Assembly: GCA_000934455.1 (NCBI GenBank) | Contig: KN882745.1 | Location: 11,683 to 35,247 of the forward strand | DNA from: Apostichopus parvimensis | Taxonomy: Eukaryota > Echinodermata > Holothuroidea > Aspidochirotida > Stichopodidae | Reading direction: 5' to 3' | Length of the DNA: 23,565 nucleotides | Notes under the pieces: model-generated | Databases searched by the model: none | Told to the model about the DNA's origin: nothing | The model's input: the letters and a program-made list of their open reading frames with translations, nothing else | Position numbers and translations under genes: made by a program | In this document: positions 1-9,254 of the stretch, in pieces | Layout of the letters: each line of letters begins with the position of its first letter | How positions within the stretch are numbered: position 1 is the first letter of the stretch

Positions 1-1
1 A

Positions 2-1147
2 CTATCCTATCAAAATGGAGTGATCTTTAAAGGCCTTCGGTGTGTTATTCCAACCAGTATCAGGGGCAGTATCAAGCAGAAACTTCACCAAGCACACACA
101 GGCATAGAGAGTACACTTAGACGTGCCCGTGATACTGTCTACTGGCCAGGGATGAACAAAGAAATAAAGGACTACATAGAGCAATGCAGTATTTGCAACT
201 CGTACTGCATGAAACAACCCAAACAGCCTCTCATCAGTCATGACATTCCAGAACAGCCAGGATTGAAAATAGGTGTTGACATATTCACCTTGGACAATAC
301 TGATTATCTGTGCATCGTGGATTACTTTTCAGATCTGTTTGAAGTAGAAAAGCTAACACACAAAAAGGATGCTCCTTCGGTTATCAACGTTCTCAAGAAG
401 TACTTCGCCAGTCACGGAATTCCAGTCAAACTACAATCCGACAATGGACCACCATTCTCATCACATACATTTGAACAATTTGCTGCACTTTACCAATTTG
501 ATCATGTAACTAGCTCACCGTATCATGCTCAGAGCAATGGGAAAGTTGAGAATGCCATAAAAACAGCAAAAAACCTCATCAAGAAATCAAAGGCACAAAA
601 GGAAGACTACTATCTCAGTCTTCTTAGTTGGCGCAACACCCCAACGGAAGGACTTGATAGCTCACCGGCTCAGAGACACTACAGCAGGAGAACTATAACA
701 TTGTTACCAACTGCAAGCAAGCTCCTCAGACCAAAAGTAGTGAGGAACACATTGCAACGAAAAAAAGAAAGAAAAGAGAAACAGCAATACTATTGTAACA
801 AAGGAGCGCAATCGCTTCCGACGCTTCATGAAGGACAAACAGTTCGCATCCAACCTACAAACACAAAGGAGAAATGGAAAAAAGCGAAAGTCATCAGCAA
901 AGTACGCGAACGCTCATACAAAGTCCAAACAGAAGACGGTCATGAATTTCAAAGGAACAGAAAATACCTTCGCTTGTCAAAAGAACCACTCATCGAACGA
1001 AGCGAGCTGTGTTTCGAACAACTTCAAACAGCAGCTACAGATGAAGCGAGCCAACCCGATTCTGCAAGACAAAACACCCCATGTGAAACATCAGATCAAC
1101 CAGTTCTGAGACGTAGCCAGCGTATTGTAAAACATAAAACTGGATGA
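2..1147 (+). CDS. Ty3/gypsy retrotransposon Pol, C-terminal integrase part (5' end outside window)
   Basis: This is the integrase end of an LTR-retrotransposon polyprotein, which inserts the element's cDNA into host DNA. The frame is open from base 2, so it continues left of the window; the GTG at 20 is not a real start. Numbering from that GTG, the order is: zinc-binding HHCC (H23, H26, C56, C59, with YWPGM between); catalytic core D87 (GVDIF), D141 (QSDNG) and E177 (GKVEN), with D-35-E spacing; then a basic C-terminal domain of GPY/F type (VRIQP...W...RSYKV...NRKYLR, about 275-325). It ends at TGA 1145-1147. There is no stop or frameshift over 380 codons and all five key residues needed for activity are present, so this copy is young. 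The order integrase then 3' LTR is the usual Ty3/gypsy one. No envelope gene is seen. The family call is secure; the clade is not resolved. Confidence 0.93.
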   Translation, partial: LSYQNGVIFKGLRCVIPTSIRGSIKQKLHQAHTGIESTLRRARDTVYWPGMNKEIKDYIEQCSICNSYCMKQPKQPLISHDIPEQPGLKIGVDIFTLDNTDYLCIVDYFSDLFEVEKLTHKKDAPSVINVLKKYFASHGIPVKLQSDNGPPFSSHTFEQFAALYQFDHVTSSPYHAQSNGKVENAIKTAKNLIKKSKAQKEDYYLSLLSWRNTPTEGLDSSPAQRHYSRRTITLLPTASKLLRPKVVRNTLQRKKERKEKQQYYCNKGAQSLPTLHEGQTVRIQPTNTKEKWKKAKVISKVRERSYKVQTEDGHEFQRNRKYLRLSKEPLIERSELCFEQLQTAATDEASQPDSARQNTPCETSDQPVLRRSQRIVKHKTG

Positions 1148-1281
1148 CACTGTTGTGAATAGTTAAGCCTAAAAGTATAGTTAGTTCTTATTTGTTTTAT
1201 TAATGGTGCAAGCAGACCATATCTAAGTTTAAGTCGTTTATCAACTTTAAGCGTGTTTAGTTTTCTTTAAAGAAGGAAAGA

Positions 1282-1462
1282 TGTAACGTGTGCCTGTTTA
1301 CCATATATGTACCTTAAGTTAACACTAAGTTAAGACACTGGAAGAGTTTGTAATTCAGTGCACCCACCATGCTTATCTGTGTTAAGAAGCTTTAATAGAT
1401 ACGGAAACTGGAAACCGCTGTGTTTGCATTCATTTAGCAATTAGTGAGTACAAATTGTAACA
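1282..1462 (+). repeat. Probable 3' LTR of the gypsy element
   Basis: A purine-rich polypurine tract (about 1269-1281, AAAGAAGGAAAGA) follows the stop by about 130 bases and is immediately followed by TGTAACG. The sequence runs to TGTAACA at 1456-1462, giving a TG...CA element of 181 bp. At 1470 the reading frame of a different, older retroelement begins, so 1462 is a natural boundary. The partner 5' LTR lies outside the window, so the ends rest on the PPT, the TG/CA dinucleotides and the change of neighbour. The target duplication cannot be tested here. Confidence 0.6.
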
Positions 1463-1469
1463 ATGATGA

Positions 1470-2390
1470 TCAGAACTTTCTGGTCCTTCTAATCCGGCAC
1501 AAGAAGGTGCGGATCCTGTTCCTACAAAAGAGTCCAAGATTAGGTTAGCATCTAATTTTGATCTATCGTCTTATTTTCTCACAAAGGAACAGCTTTTCAA
1601 AGATCAGGGGAAAGGTCCCAAAGTATCGTTGCTAATTAAGAGCGCTTTAACTGAGGACGAAGCCGTAAATGTCGTGGTTTGTTTTTACTTCAGAGAGGGA
1701 TCCTTAATAAGAAAATGGAGACCTCCTGATGTGTCCGATTGCGACGAATGGAGGGTCTACCTTCCAGTGGTTGTTCCTAAAGTTTATAGGAGTGATATTC
1801 TTAGTCTCACGCATGAGACTCCTTTTTCTGGCCATTTGGGTGTCAATAAAATATACCAGCGTATTTTGAATCACTTTTTCTGGCCAAAACTAAGAAAAGA
1901 GGTTTCTGTTTTCTGTAACACTTGTCATACATGTCAAATGGAAGGGAAGCCGAATACAAAATTCCAATTGAACCACTGAAACCAATACCAGCCTTTGCTG
2001 AGCCTTTAAGTAAAGTAATTATCGATTGCGTTGGTCCTTTACCAAAGGCTAAATCTGGGTATTAGTGTTTGTTGACAATTATGTGCATTTCTACCCGGTT
2101 TCCTGAAGCTATCCTTCTCCGGAATATTAAGACCAGGACTATTTGCAAGTCGTTGCCTAATTTTGTCACACTGATTGGTTTACCAAAAACAGTTCAATCT
2201 GCTCATGGTTTAATATTCACTTCAATAGTGTTCCAACAAGCTTTGTATCAATTACATTTTAAACACGTCACATCAAGTGCCTATCAACCAGAGAGTCAAG
2301 GGGCTTTAGAAAGATTTCATCAAACTTTAAAGAATGTGATTAGGACATATTGCTACGAAAGTTGAAAAGATTGGGAGGAAGGTATACATA
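1470..2390 (+). pseudogene. Broken integrase of a Gmr1-like gypsy element (integrase upstream of RT)
   Basis: An open frame runs from about 1470 to a stop at 1977-1979. It includes an integrase zinc-binding domain (HETPFSGHLG...FFWPKLR...CNTCHTC). A one-base slip near 1960 moves the frame; the catalytic core then continues with IIDCVGPLPK (first catalytic D), a TAG at about 2064, and STRFPEA. The second catalytic Asp is lost (QSAHG where the family has QSDxG), while the Glu side remains (SQGALERFHQ). A stop at about 2363-2365 precedes KDWEEG, a usual post-core motif. So there is one frameshift, at least two stops and one lost catalytic residue: it is dead. What follows is RT rather than an LTR, which is the Gmr1-like gene order. 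The 5' part lies left of the inserted gypsy element and outside the window. Confidence 0.85.
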
Positions 2391-2394
2391 TTTG

Positions 2395-2724
2395 CTGCTC
2401 GAGAGTCAGGTTGCAACATTTACGAAATGAAGTCAAATATATCTTAGAGCACGATATTATCGAAGCAAGTGACAGTGAGTGATCTTCCCATGTATACTTG
2501 TTCCAAAACCTGAAGGAAGCCTTAATTTTGCACTGACTATCGCAACGTAAAAGTCGATTATTGCATTGAAATCGGTACTGCAAAGTTTGTGACAAAATGT
2601 GACCTTTGAAAATGTTTGAAAAACTGATCGTGCAAAACGGGTGTCAGCATTTGTAACACCTGGTGGTTTATATCAATGCAAAGTAATGCCGTTTGGAATA
2701 AAAAACGCCCGGCGACATTCCAAC
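2395..2724 (+). pseudogene. N-terminal reverse transcriptase remnant of the Gmr1-like element
   Basis: In shifting frames, this stretch reads the familiar gypsy RT entry: RNEVKYILEHDIIEAS, a stop where WSSP is expected, a fragment of the FCTDYRKVN motif, KFVTK/DL, then SAFVTPGGLYQ and MPFGIKNA followed by ATFQ. Several pieces are missing, including most of the stretch between DYRKVN and the Lys-Gly-Tyr block. It joins the integrase remnant after a deletion that removed the usual linker. At 2721-2724 (CAAC) it is cut by an inserted LTR, and the same frame resumes at 4618. It is non-functional. Confidence 0.8.
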
Positions 2725-4614
2725 TGAAGGGAGGCGGAGGGTCAGTCTGCTAGTTAAGACCAGAATCACAGAGTCGGCAGTATAAGATTTCATCAATTTA
2801 TTCAATACAGAAAACAGCCTCTGCAATATCAAAAATTACAAAATACAAGATATATTAGCAATAAAAGTTACGGCAAACAGTACGATCTCCCATATGGAAC
2901 ACTGGCAGTTACCATGAGTACCCCCCTGCGTCTAACAAACAAATTAACTTGCTCAGATCTGACAACACTATATTACAGTAGTATGACAGTTGGGCTCGAT
3001 GTAATAATGCATAACTATCCTCAGAAAAGCTAGCACAATTCACAGAACCCTACGGAGATGTTTGCTAATAAAATCATAAAGAAAACAAAATTCAACGTAA
3101 TCTACTATATCTCAACCTGTGACGACACAACACCTATCCCGGTGTTCTCAAGTGAACTGAAACATGTCCCTAGTAGACTTTTTACCAACCTCACATAATC
3201 TCATAACTCTAATAACGCCAATAACACAAACTATTAAAGGTTAACACGCTCAGATTAATAAACTGAATACCATTCCCAACACATACCTCTTTAATACAGA
3301 AGGTAAATTATGAAATGATAATCTCTCTTTCTTATTAAAACCATTAATATAATTTAAGTCATAAAAACCAGCTCTTTAATGTTATCACTCCTGACAAAAC
3401 TCAATTATATAGGGAAGAATAACATAAAGTGATGTCGAAAAAAAATTTAAATTCATTTTACTAATCTGGTTGGTGAATACTGACCACTGTAAACCTAATC
3501 ACTTAAATTATAAGAACAACAACAATAAACAATTAACAAGAGAATATTTACAACCAAAAAGATGTAAACCACTGCAAAAACCTTATTATCAAGTGTGATG
3601 TGAAATGTAGTACACACTGGCCCTTTAACACATCATTGTGACAAACATCTTAATATTACATTATTCTTACTGAGGTTCCTCATATTAACAGTAAAATATT
3701 TACAACACCGAAAGAAACAGCCACTGAAATTATTGGTAAATTCTTTCCTTCGTTGCCAATGTTACCACAATGTATCCAGTCTAGGTATATTTCTTTGCTC
3801 CTTGCCAAGGCCAAATAGTCTAACTTAGGCCTTGCAAGAATTGGTGAAAAAATAATCACATGAAAATATGGATAATTAAAATATAAACTTAAACTTACAT
3901 AAGATATATATTGAATGTTACCATGCTGAAATATGAAAGCTGAATAAATCACATCGAGATTCATACACATAGAAACTCTTATCACTGAACTTAGTAACGT
4001 TAAATCTCGTGCAACTGATACACACACTATTGAAAAGGCCTTTTTGCACTTAAACAACATCGTGATTATACATAATTTCAACCAAAGATCCAATAGCCTC
4101 ATTGTACCCCAAAACAACAGTTAAAGAATCAGGTTTGACAATATTGCATTTTATCTCGCCAGACAGCCTGAGACAGGAGCAAACTTAACTCTTTGCCATC
4201 GTAAAACACCACAAACGGAAAAAATGCCCTTCTCTCAAACTAACAGACTTGCTTCTTGGAAAATTTCACAGGCAAGTATATCCCACGCCAAGCCAGAAGG
4301 GTGCATTTGCATAAACTTTGGGTTAACAAGTGCATGCATATTCCTAATCTTTAACATCCAAACCCTGTATTACTGCCGAGAAGTGACTCTAGCACCACAA
4401 TATATGTACTCTCCAAAAGGAGGAAATTTAAGCAGGTCTACACAATTTCAATGACGTACCTACATTATCAAAAATAAGGGTTGCGAGGTTGTAGACAAAG
4501 GGCTCTCCTGACCATATGCTGCCCATGTGAACCAAGCTTTGCATAATTCATGAGTCACCAGTCAAACACAATAGAACAATGCCATTTCTATGCTAGTGCC
4601 CTATTTTCACTACA
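2725..4614 (-). mobile_element. Solo LTR (1890 bp) inserted in the RT gene, CAAC duplication
   Basis: The insertion starts TG (2725-2726) and ends CA (4613-4614). It is bordered by direct copies of CAAC at 2721-2724 and 4615-4618. Leaving out the insertion and one CAAC, the RT reading frame continues in phase across the junction, which fixes the borders exactly. The inside is AT-rich, with no second LTR, no primer-binding site that I can see and no recognised protein. On the minus strand there is an AATAAA (2797-2802) 72 bases from the 2725 end, as expected for a minus-oriented LTR with a short R-U5 and a long U3. The 145-codon minus-strand frame at 3680-4117 is unlike any family I know and is probably chance. 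A 4-bp duplication fits gypsy-type integrases. Confidence 0.78.
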
Positions 4615-5221
4615 CAACGTTTGCCGAATACGTATACGGCTGACTTAGAAAATTGCGATATATACATTGATGATATCATTGTATATAGTAGTACTTGGGA
4701 TAAAACATCGTTATCAAATACGAGCTCTTGTTGAAAAGTTAACTAGTCGCACGGTAAACCTCGTCGAAGTGAAATTGCTTATGCTATTGCTACATTTTTG
4801 GGAAAAGTTGTAGGTCAAGGAGAAGTAAAGCCAGTTCAAGATAAAGTTGAAACGGCTGAAATATTTCCAATCCCAACTACTAAAAAACAACTGATGCGTT
4901 TCAGGTTATTATCTGCGATTCTGCCCCAAGTTTTCTGAGGTAGTACATCCTCTTACCAATTTGTTAAGTAAGAAAGTCCAATTCATTTGGACAGAGGCGT
5001 GTCAAAATGCTTTTGGTAGAGTCAAAAGCTTTGTTAATGAGCTACCCTGTTTTGCGAGCTCCAAATTTCGAGAAGCATTTGAAATTGGCAATAGATGCCA
5101 GTGACAACGGCAATAATCAAAGGTTGATAAGATGGATTTTGTGTTTACAAGTTATGATTAAAGTTTCCAACATATAAAAGGAAAATACAATATAATTCCT
5201 GATGCATTGTCAAGATTATGA
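4615..5221 (+). pseudogene. C-terminal RT and RNase H remnant of the Gmr1-like element
   Basis: The RT resumes after the solo LTR with ADLENC and the catalytic YIDD box (4663-4674). After frame slips come TFLGKVVGQGEVKP, a KKQLMRF block, and the thumb/connection region (HPLTNLLSKK-type sequence). The RNase H domain begins (LAIDASDNG, about 5085-5110) and is then cut by a deletion of roughly 80 codons to QRLIRW and the closing IKGK...IPDALSRL, with the stop at 5219-5221. There are many stops and shifts. No integrase follows RNase H; instead a polypurine tract and LTR follow. Together with the integrase at 1470-2390, this shows the integrase-RT-RNase H order. Confidence 0.85.
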
Positions 5222-5397
5222 TTGTATGTACATGCGCTAACGATTTATTTTACACTATGTTGTCAAGTGTAAAGTAAAAATTGCAAACTGTTACTTTGTT
5301 AACCTATTAAGAAGTATTTTATATGTGAATTATATTTTGTTTAATTCATCTCTTCAAAAGAGTTTGATTTTACTAAAAGTTTTCTTTAACAGGGGAA

Positions 5398-5531
5398 TGT
5401 TATGAGGTGTGTGTATTCTATTTAAGGAATGTACATCCGTTGTATGCACTTTAGTTTAAATGTGTATACTTTAGGAATATATTAATACAAACTATTACGT
5501 AGTCGCTACCCGTGTTAGCTCCTCTTTGACA
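5398..5531 (+). repeat. Probable 3' LTR of the Gmr1-like element (right end uncertain)
   Basis: A polypurine tract (ACAGGGGAA, about 5389-5397) precedes TGTTATGAGGTGTG, a standard LTR start, 176 bases after the RNase H stop. The end is not fixed: CA dinucleotides at 5530-5531 and 5558-5559 are both possible, giving 134 or 162 bp. The 5' copy is outside the window, so no comparison is possible. Confidence 0.5.
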
Positions 5532-5559
5532 GTAGCTTTAATTGGGTTAGTTGTATTCA

Positions 5560-6479
5560 CTCCGACCAAAAAGAAGGGCGTCTTCTCTTTGCTACAAATG
5601 TTGCCTATCTTTTCATGATCTATCAACGTCATTCTACTTTGCCGTCTTTAACATTGTCGTTCTTTTCTTTCATATATTTTTTGCGCGAGGAACTTTTCTT
5701 AAACCTTTATATTCGTCAATTCCAAAACCACGCTGTTCCGACAACCTATTTAGCTAACTCTACAGAACCACGTTCTCGCCACCTTACCAAACTGTTGGTT
5801 AATCCGAAGTGGTTGAGCCCCTCTTATTAATATCTAGCAATAACGTAATAAGTATACTATTTTACATTACCGATAATATTTTGGACTTATTATCCTCGGT
5901 TTCCTCAGTTTCTTTTACTTTATATGAAAGAAACCTCTTTATTCAATGTATAAAAAACCGGGGTGCTTTCCACCTTGGAAGAAACCTGCGAACCCTGAAT
6001 GAATAAGCCCAACTTTAAACAGATGCATAATGCTACATTAAAAAGAAGGAATATCCTGAAGTGGATGCTGGGATGCGGAGGGAAGAAAAATAGCTTCCGG
6101 AGTGAATGCGCGAATTATGGATCTCAAGTCCAAGTGGCAGTGTATTCTATCATTGTACCCTACTATTTATCTAGTTTTATTTAGATGAATTGCTAATAGT
6201 AAAATTACATCGTGAAGTACTAAAGGTCAGTGTATAACTCGATTCAGATAGTATCATAAAATGACATTGTATCATATACAAAACCGCTCGGACTGAGAGC
6301 TGACACAAGTTCGTTTGCTCTATTGTTTGTATCCATTATTTCGATGTTTTACCTCATTGTTTTAATATTTTTCGCACTGGCAGAATTATTTACTTGTCGA
6401 GCAGCAACATTATGAATTGTCCTGTCTATCGGGCATCGGACAGAAGTGATTTCAGCTCTTTTATTTTCGCCATATCAAC
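5560..6479. other. No recognised feature (between Gmr1-like LTR and LINE)
   Basis: Only short frames of about 60-70 codons occur, overlapping each other in different frames and resembling no family I know. Composition is AT-rich. The last part could be the 5' untranslated region of the LINE that follows; no boundary or target duplication is visible. Confidence 0.5.
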
Positions 6480-8001
6480 TCTGCTTAGCCTATACTATTG
6501 CACTTAGTTTGCACAGCTTAGGCTCAAGCATAGAAGCACATAGACTTTGTTATAGCTACACTATACAGTAGAAAGGCTGATTTGAGTTTTTTCTCTGTCT
6601 CGCTACGGGCGATGAACAAATTGAATGAAAATGGGATACTACAGAAAAGAAGAGGAAAGCGAGCGGGCTTGCAAATTAGAACAAACAGGACAAGAGTATC
6701 GAATTTTAGTTATCCGTACTGGATGTCAGCAAACATAAACAGCAATCAAGGCAATTTTATTCAGGTTGAACAACTTTAATAAACCGGCGCAACCTCTGCT
6801 TCATAGCCCTACAAGGAACAAGGATTTAATGTTATAAAGAGGACTGGACTGGACAGGAACGAAACGCCATTGCATCGAGAAACTGATGATGCACTGCAAC
6901 TTTAGGGCTTCTACATGTTTCGCCATGATCGAACATTTTCATCAAATGACGGAGGATTAATAACATACACATCGAAAGGCTCGTGCTGCAATTATCCAAA
7001 TGTATGTGATAATCTTTCAACCGAGAACATTGAACTACTGGCACTCAGGGTTCGCCCGCATTTTCTGCCGAGTAAGATATCAAATATTACAATAGCCAAT
7101 GTGTACAAGAGACCATAGGCCAACTTTGCAACATCCGACAAACAACTGCTAATATAAGATGTAATAACCAGATTGCAAAGAGAAAACCCGAGATCGCATA
7201 TTATCTTACTTGATGACTTTAATAGAAGCTGTGTCAAATTTCTTGAAGATATGGGATACAACAATGAAGTGGACTTTATCACATACCCTCAATCTAACTC
7301 TGGACTAGACTACGTATTCGTCAAAGAGAACTGTTATAAAGTAATAAAGTCGCGCCAATAGCTACTTCCGATTACTTTAGCATAGCTGTTGTGACCAAAC
7401 TCACAGAAAAACATCACAAACACACGAAAAGGAAGATGAAATTATAGAGGGACCTGTCGAGGGAGCATATCAGTGCATTACAAAATATGATGAGTTCTAC
7501 TGACTTTTCTATTGGGATATGTTCAAGACTTGCTCGGACAGCCTTGATGAATTGACCGAAGTATCCTATGAATACATTAAATTCGTCAGCGTTGTATGCA
7601 TACCAAAGAAAGTAACCTTCGTATTTGAAATGATGATGCGACTACCAACAGATAAAATAATAAGCTTTAAGCAAATGGAAGAAAATGGCACTTGATTCGA
7701 GGGAAAAATATAAGAGAAATCTGATGCAGAAGGAATTCAACAAACTTGTTTACAAAAACAGAAGTGAGCTTTTCAGCGTAATTAGCTCGAACTCTAACAG
7801 CCTATGTGACTTAAACAAGACAGTTTAAGAACCTGAAAAGGACGAAACAGTTCTTATTTCTCAAGAACTCGGTGAGCAACTTAGTGATCATATTGGACGT
7901 TTCAACTCAGCAGTAATAAAAGATGTGATCCTACACTTACCTGATCGGTTGGCCAAACCTCCTACGGTTACAGAGGACGAAGTTGAAAGACAATTTAAGA
8001 T
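6480..8001 (+). pseudogene. CR1/L2-like LINE ORF2, 5' part with endonuclease domain (broken)
   Basis: This is the N-terminal half of a non-LTR retrotransposon protein, whose apurinic-type endonuclease nicks the target DNA. The LSLHSLGSS-type leader (about 6505-6540) and the basic KRRGKRAG motif (about 6640-6665) are typical of the start. The endonuclease region includes GFYMFRHDRTF..NDGG (about 6907-6960), LLALRVRPHFLPSKISNI...ANVYKRP (7040-7118) and LLDDFNRSCV (7205-7235, the family's LGDFN block with the Gly replaced by Asp). A SGLDYVF block (7300-7320) is followed by a poorly preserved SDH-like site (SDYFS). Stops and frameshifts occur throughout. The linker TVTEDEVERQFKI ends at the Penelope-like insertion, and the RT part resumes at 9255. 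CR1 versus L2 is not decided. Confidence 0.8.
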
Positions 8002-8020
8002 CATGTGTAAGAGTAAGAGG

Positions 8021-8059
8021 GCCTGACGTTTCGATCGTAGCAGGATCTTCTTCAGAGGC
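8021..8059 (-). ncRNA. Hammerhead-ribozyme-like motif at the Penelope-like 3' end
   Basis: Read on the minus strand, the order is GCCT, then CTGAAGA (fits the CUGANGA core), A, GATC-ctgctac-GATC (a stem II hairpin with one extra A), GAAAC, GTC (a cleavage triplet) and AGGC, which pairs with the first GCCT as stem I. This is the type I hammerhead order. Stem III would be only AC/GU with no loop, and ACGU is self-complementary, so a dimer could form it. Hammerheads are known in Penelope-like elements. The same bases also code for the ASEEDPATIETSG tail, so the resemblance may be partly inherited coding sequence. Activity is untested and the extra A argues against it. Confidence 0.4.
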
Positions 8060-8433
8060 TAACTGACAAGTAACAGTAACATAAGGGACAAATACACACA
8101 CATAGTACAGACAAGTAATGAGCAGGGTGAACAAAGAAACCAACAGGGGAAGAGGAGAGGTAGGATAAAAATAGTAGAGGGACGAGGAGAGGATTAAGGG
8201 AAGAGGGTAGGGAGTAAACGAGAGAAGGACAAAGACAGACAAGGGTGGAGAAAATAGGTGAAACAGAGCTTCAAGAGGGGTGACAGAGAGGGAAACAAGG
8301 AGAGATGGAAGGGGAGAAGCAGAAGAAATGTTAGTCATGTCCTTCCTGACGTTGAGCCTATGAGGTTAAATGGTGCGAAGGCGTTGCAACCACAGTCTCT
8401 CTCTGCTGATTCGAACTAGGTCAGGCCGGCGGC

Positions 8434-8781
8434 CTAAGGATTCAATCCCTGTCGAGACATGTCATTAATGGTATGGTTGGGAAGGTTAAAGTGTTCTCCA
8501 ACCGGGGTCTCAGACTTCATGGTGTTGACTGTGGATCTGTGACCATAGAACCGCTTCTTGATTTTGGTTTTACCAACATACTGGATGCCGCAAACTCTAC
8601 AAGAAACCAGATAGATGACATATAGAGATTGTGCAAGCGATGTGACCCTTACTATTGTAATATTGTGGTGGTTGCAGACGATGCATCTCGAACTACGATC
8701 ACATTCGAATGTACCATGCTGAATGGGTGTAGGGTTAGAAGTGCAACAGAAGCACGCACAAGAATGTCCCGTAGGATGCAT
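8434..8781 (-). pseudogene. GIY-YIG endonuclease domain of the Penelope-like element
   Basis: GIY-YIG endonucleases cut target DNA for Penelope-like retroelements. In this 115-codon frame a Cys/His-rich lead (CFCC...CDRSSRCIVCNHH) precedes the nuclease: VIYLVSC (the GIY strand), IQYVGKT (the YIG strand), KKRFYGH with the catalytic Arg, and VGEHFNLPNH with the metal-binding Glu. The ATG at the start of this frame is not a real start, because homologous sequence continues upstream in another frame (RPCILRDILVRA). It is also broken at its C end, where the continuation lies in other frames. Key residues look present but the protein cannot be made as it stands. Confidence 0.82.
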
Positions 8782-9254
8782 GGACGGTTGTAGGCGGTGG
8801 TGGGTTTTTCAGGGACGGCTCGTTGGAGTCTATCTAAAGTGAGGAGAATGTTGTGTTTATTAATGGTGATTTGCTGAAGAGGAGGAATATTTGAGTTAAA
8901 AGTAACAACCCGAGGGAGCTTGTCGTTGCATCTCTTCCCTTTTGACCTTCACTGCCAATGTAGATCATCTGGACAGTGAGCGGACTCTCTAAATGTCGGC
9001 ACGCACCATTCGTGCACTATGGCCTTTGCAGTAAGCTGTTTTATTTAAACATCTTTATGACGTATGAAAGGGGAATTGTTAGAGCAAATGCGACAAAGAC
9101 GAAGTGCTTGACTGTAGGTAATTCCAGACTTGCAGTGGGGGGGGGGGGGATGGCAGCTAGAAGAATGGATATACTGGTGTGTGTCTGTGGGCTTTGTGTC
9201 TGATTAGTCAGTGGAGAGAGAACCGTGTTCCTTGCGAACAGCCACATCAGTCAC

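Larger units (their letters stand above)
8002..9254 (-). mobile_element. Penelope-like element, 5'-truncated, inserted in the LINE
   Basis: This is a minus-strand insertion splitting the LINE. It is bordered by ATTTAAGAT at 7993-8001 and again at 9255-9263, a candidate 9-bp target duplication; leaving out one copy and the insert, the LINE frame stays open. Reading the minus strand there is a block like the end of the Penelope RT (LPRVVTFNSNIPPL, about 8930-8885; LDRLQRAVPEKP; RPCILRDILVRA, to about 8765). Then come the GIY-YIG domain, a C-terminal piece (RLWLQRLRT..PHRLNV, about 8400-8345) and a low-complexity tail ending with ASEEDPATIETSG (about 8060-8020). The RT proper is missing, as expected for 5' truncation. 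The stretch 8970-9254, with a run of 13 G at about 9138-9150, is not clearly assignable. The right border therefore rests on the duplication and on LINE sequence resuming. Confidence 0.72.

Noticed and set aside
2-1147. Endogenous retrovirus
   Set aside because: No envelope frame follows the integrase; a short spacer, polypurine tract and LTR come directly, as in gypsy-type retrotransposons.
3680-4117. 145-codon minus-strand ORF
   Set aside because: It lies wholly inside the solo LTR, is Ile/Leu/Ser-rich with no motif, and is most simply chance in AT-rich DNA.
8021-8338. Low-complexity minus frame as an independent secreted or membrane protein
   Set aside because: Its hydrophobic Leu/Pro/Ser stretch is continuous with the Penelope-like C-terminal tail and ends in the ASEEDPATIETSG motif of such elements.
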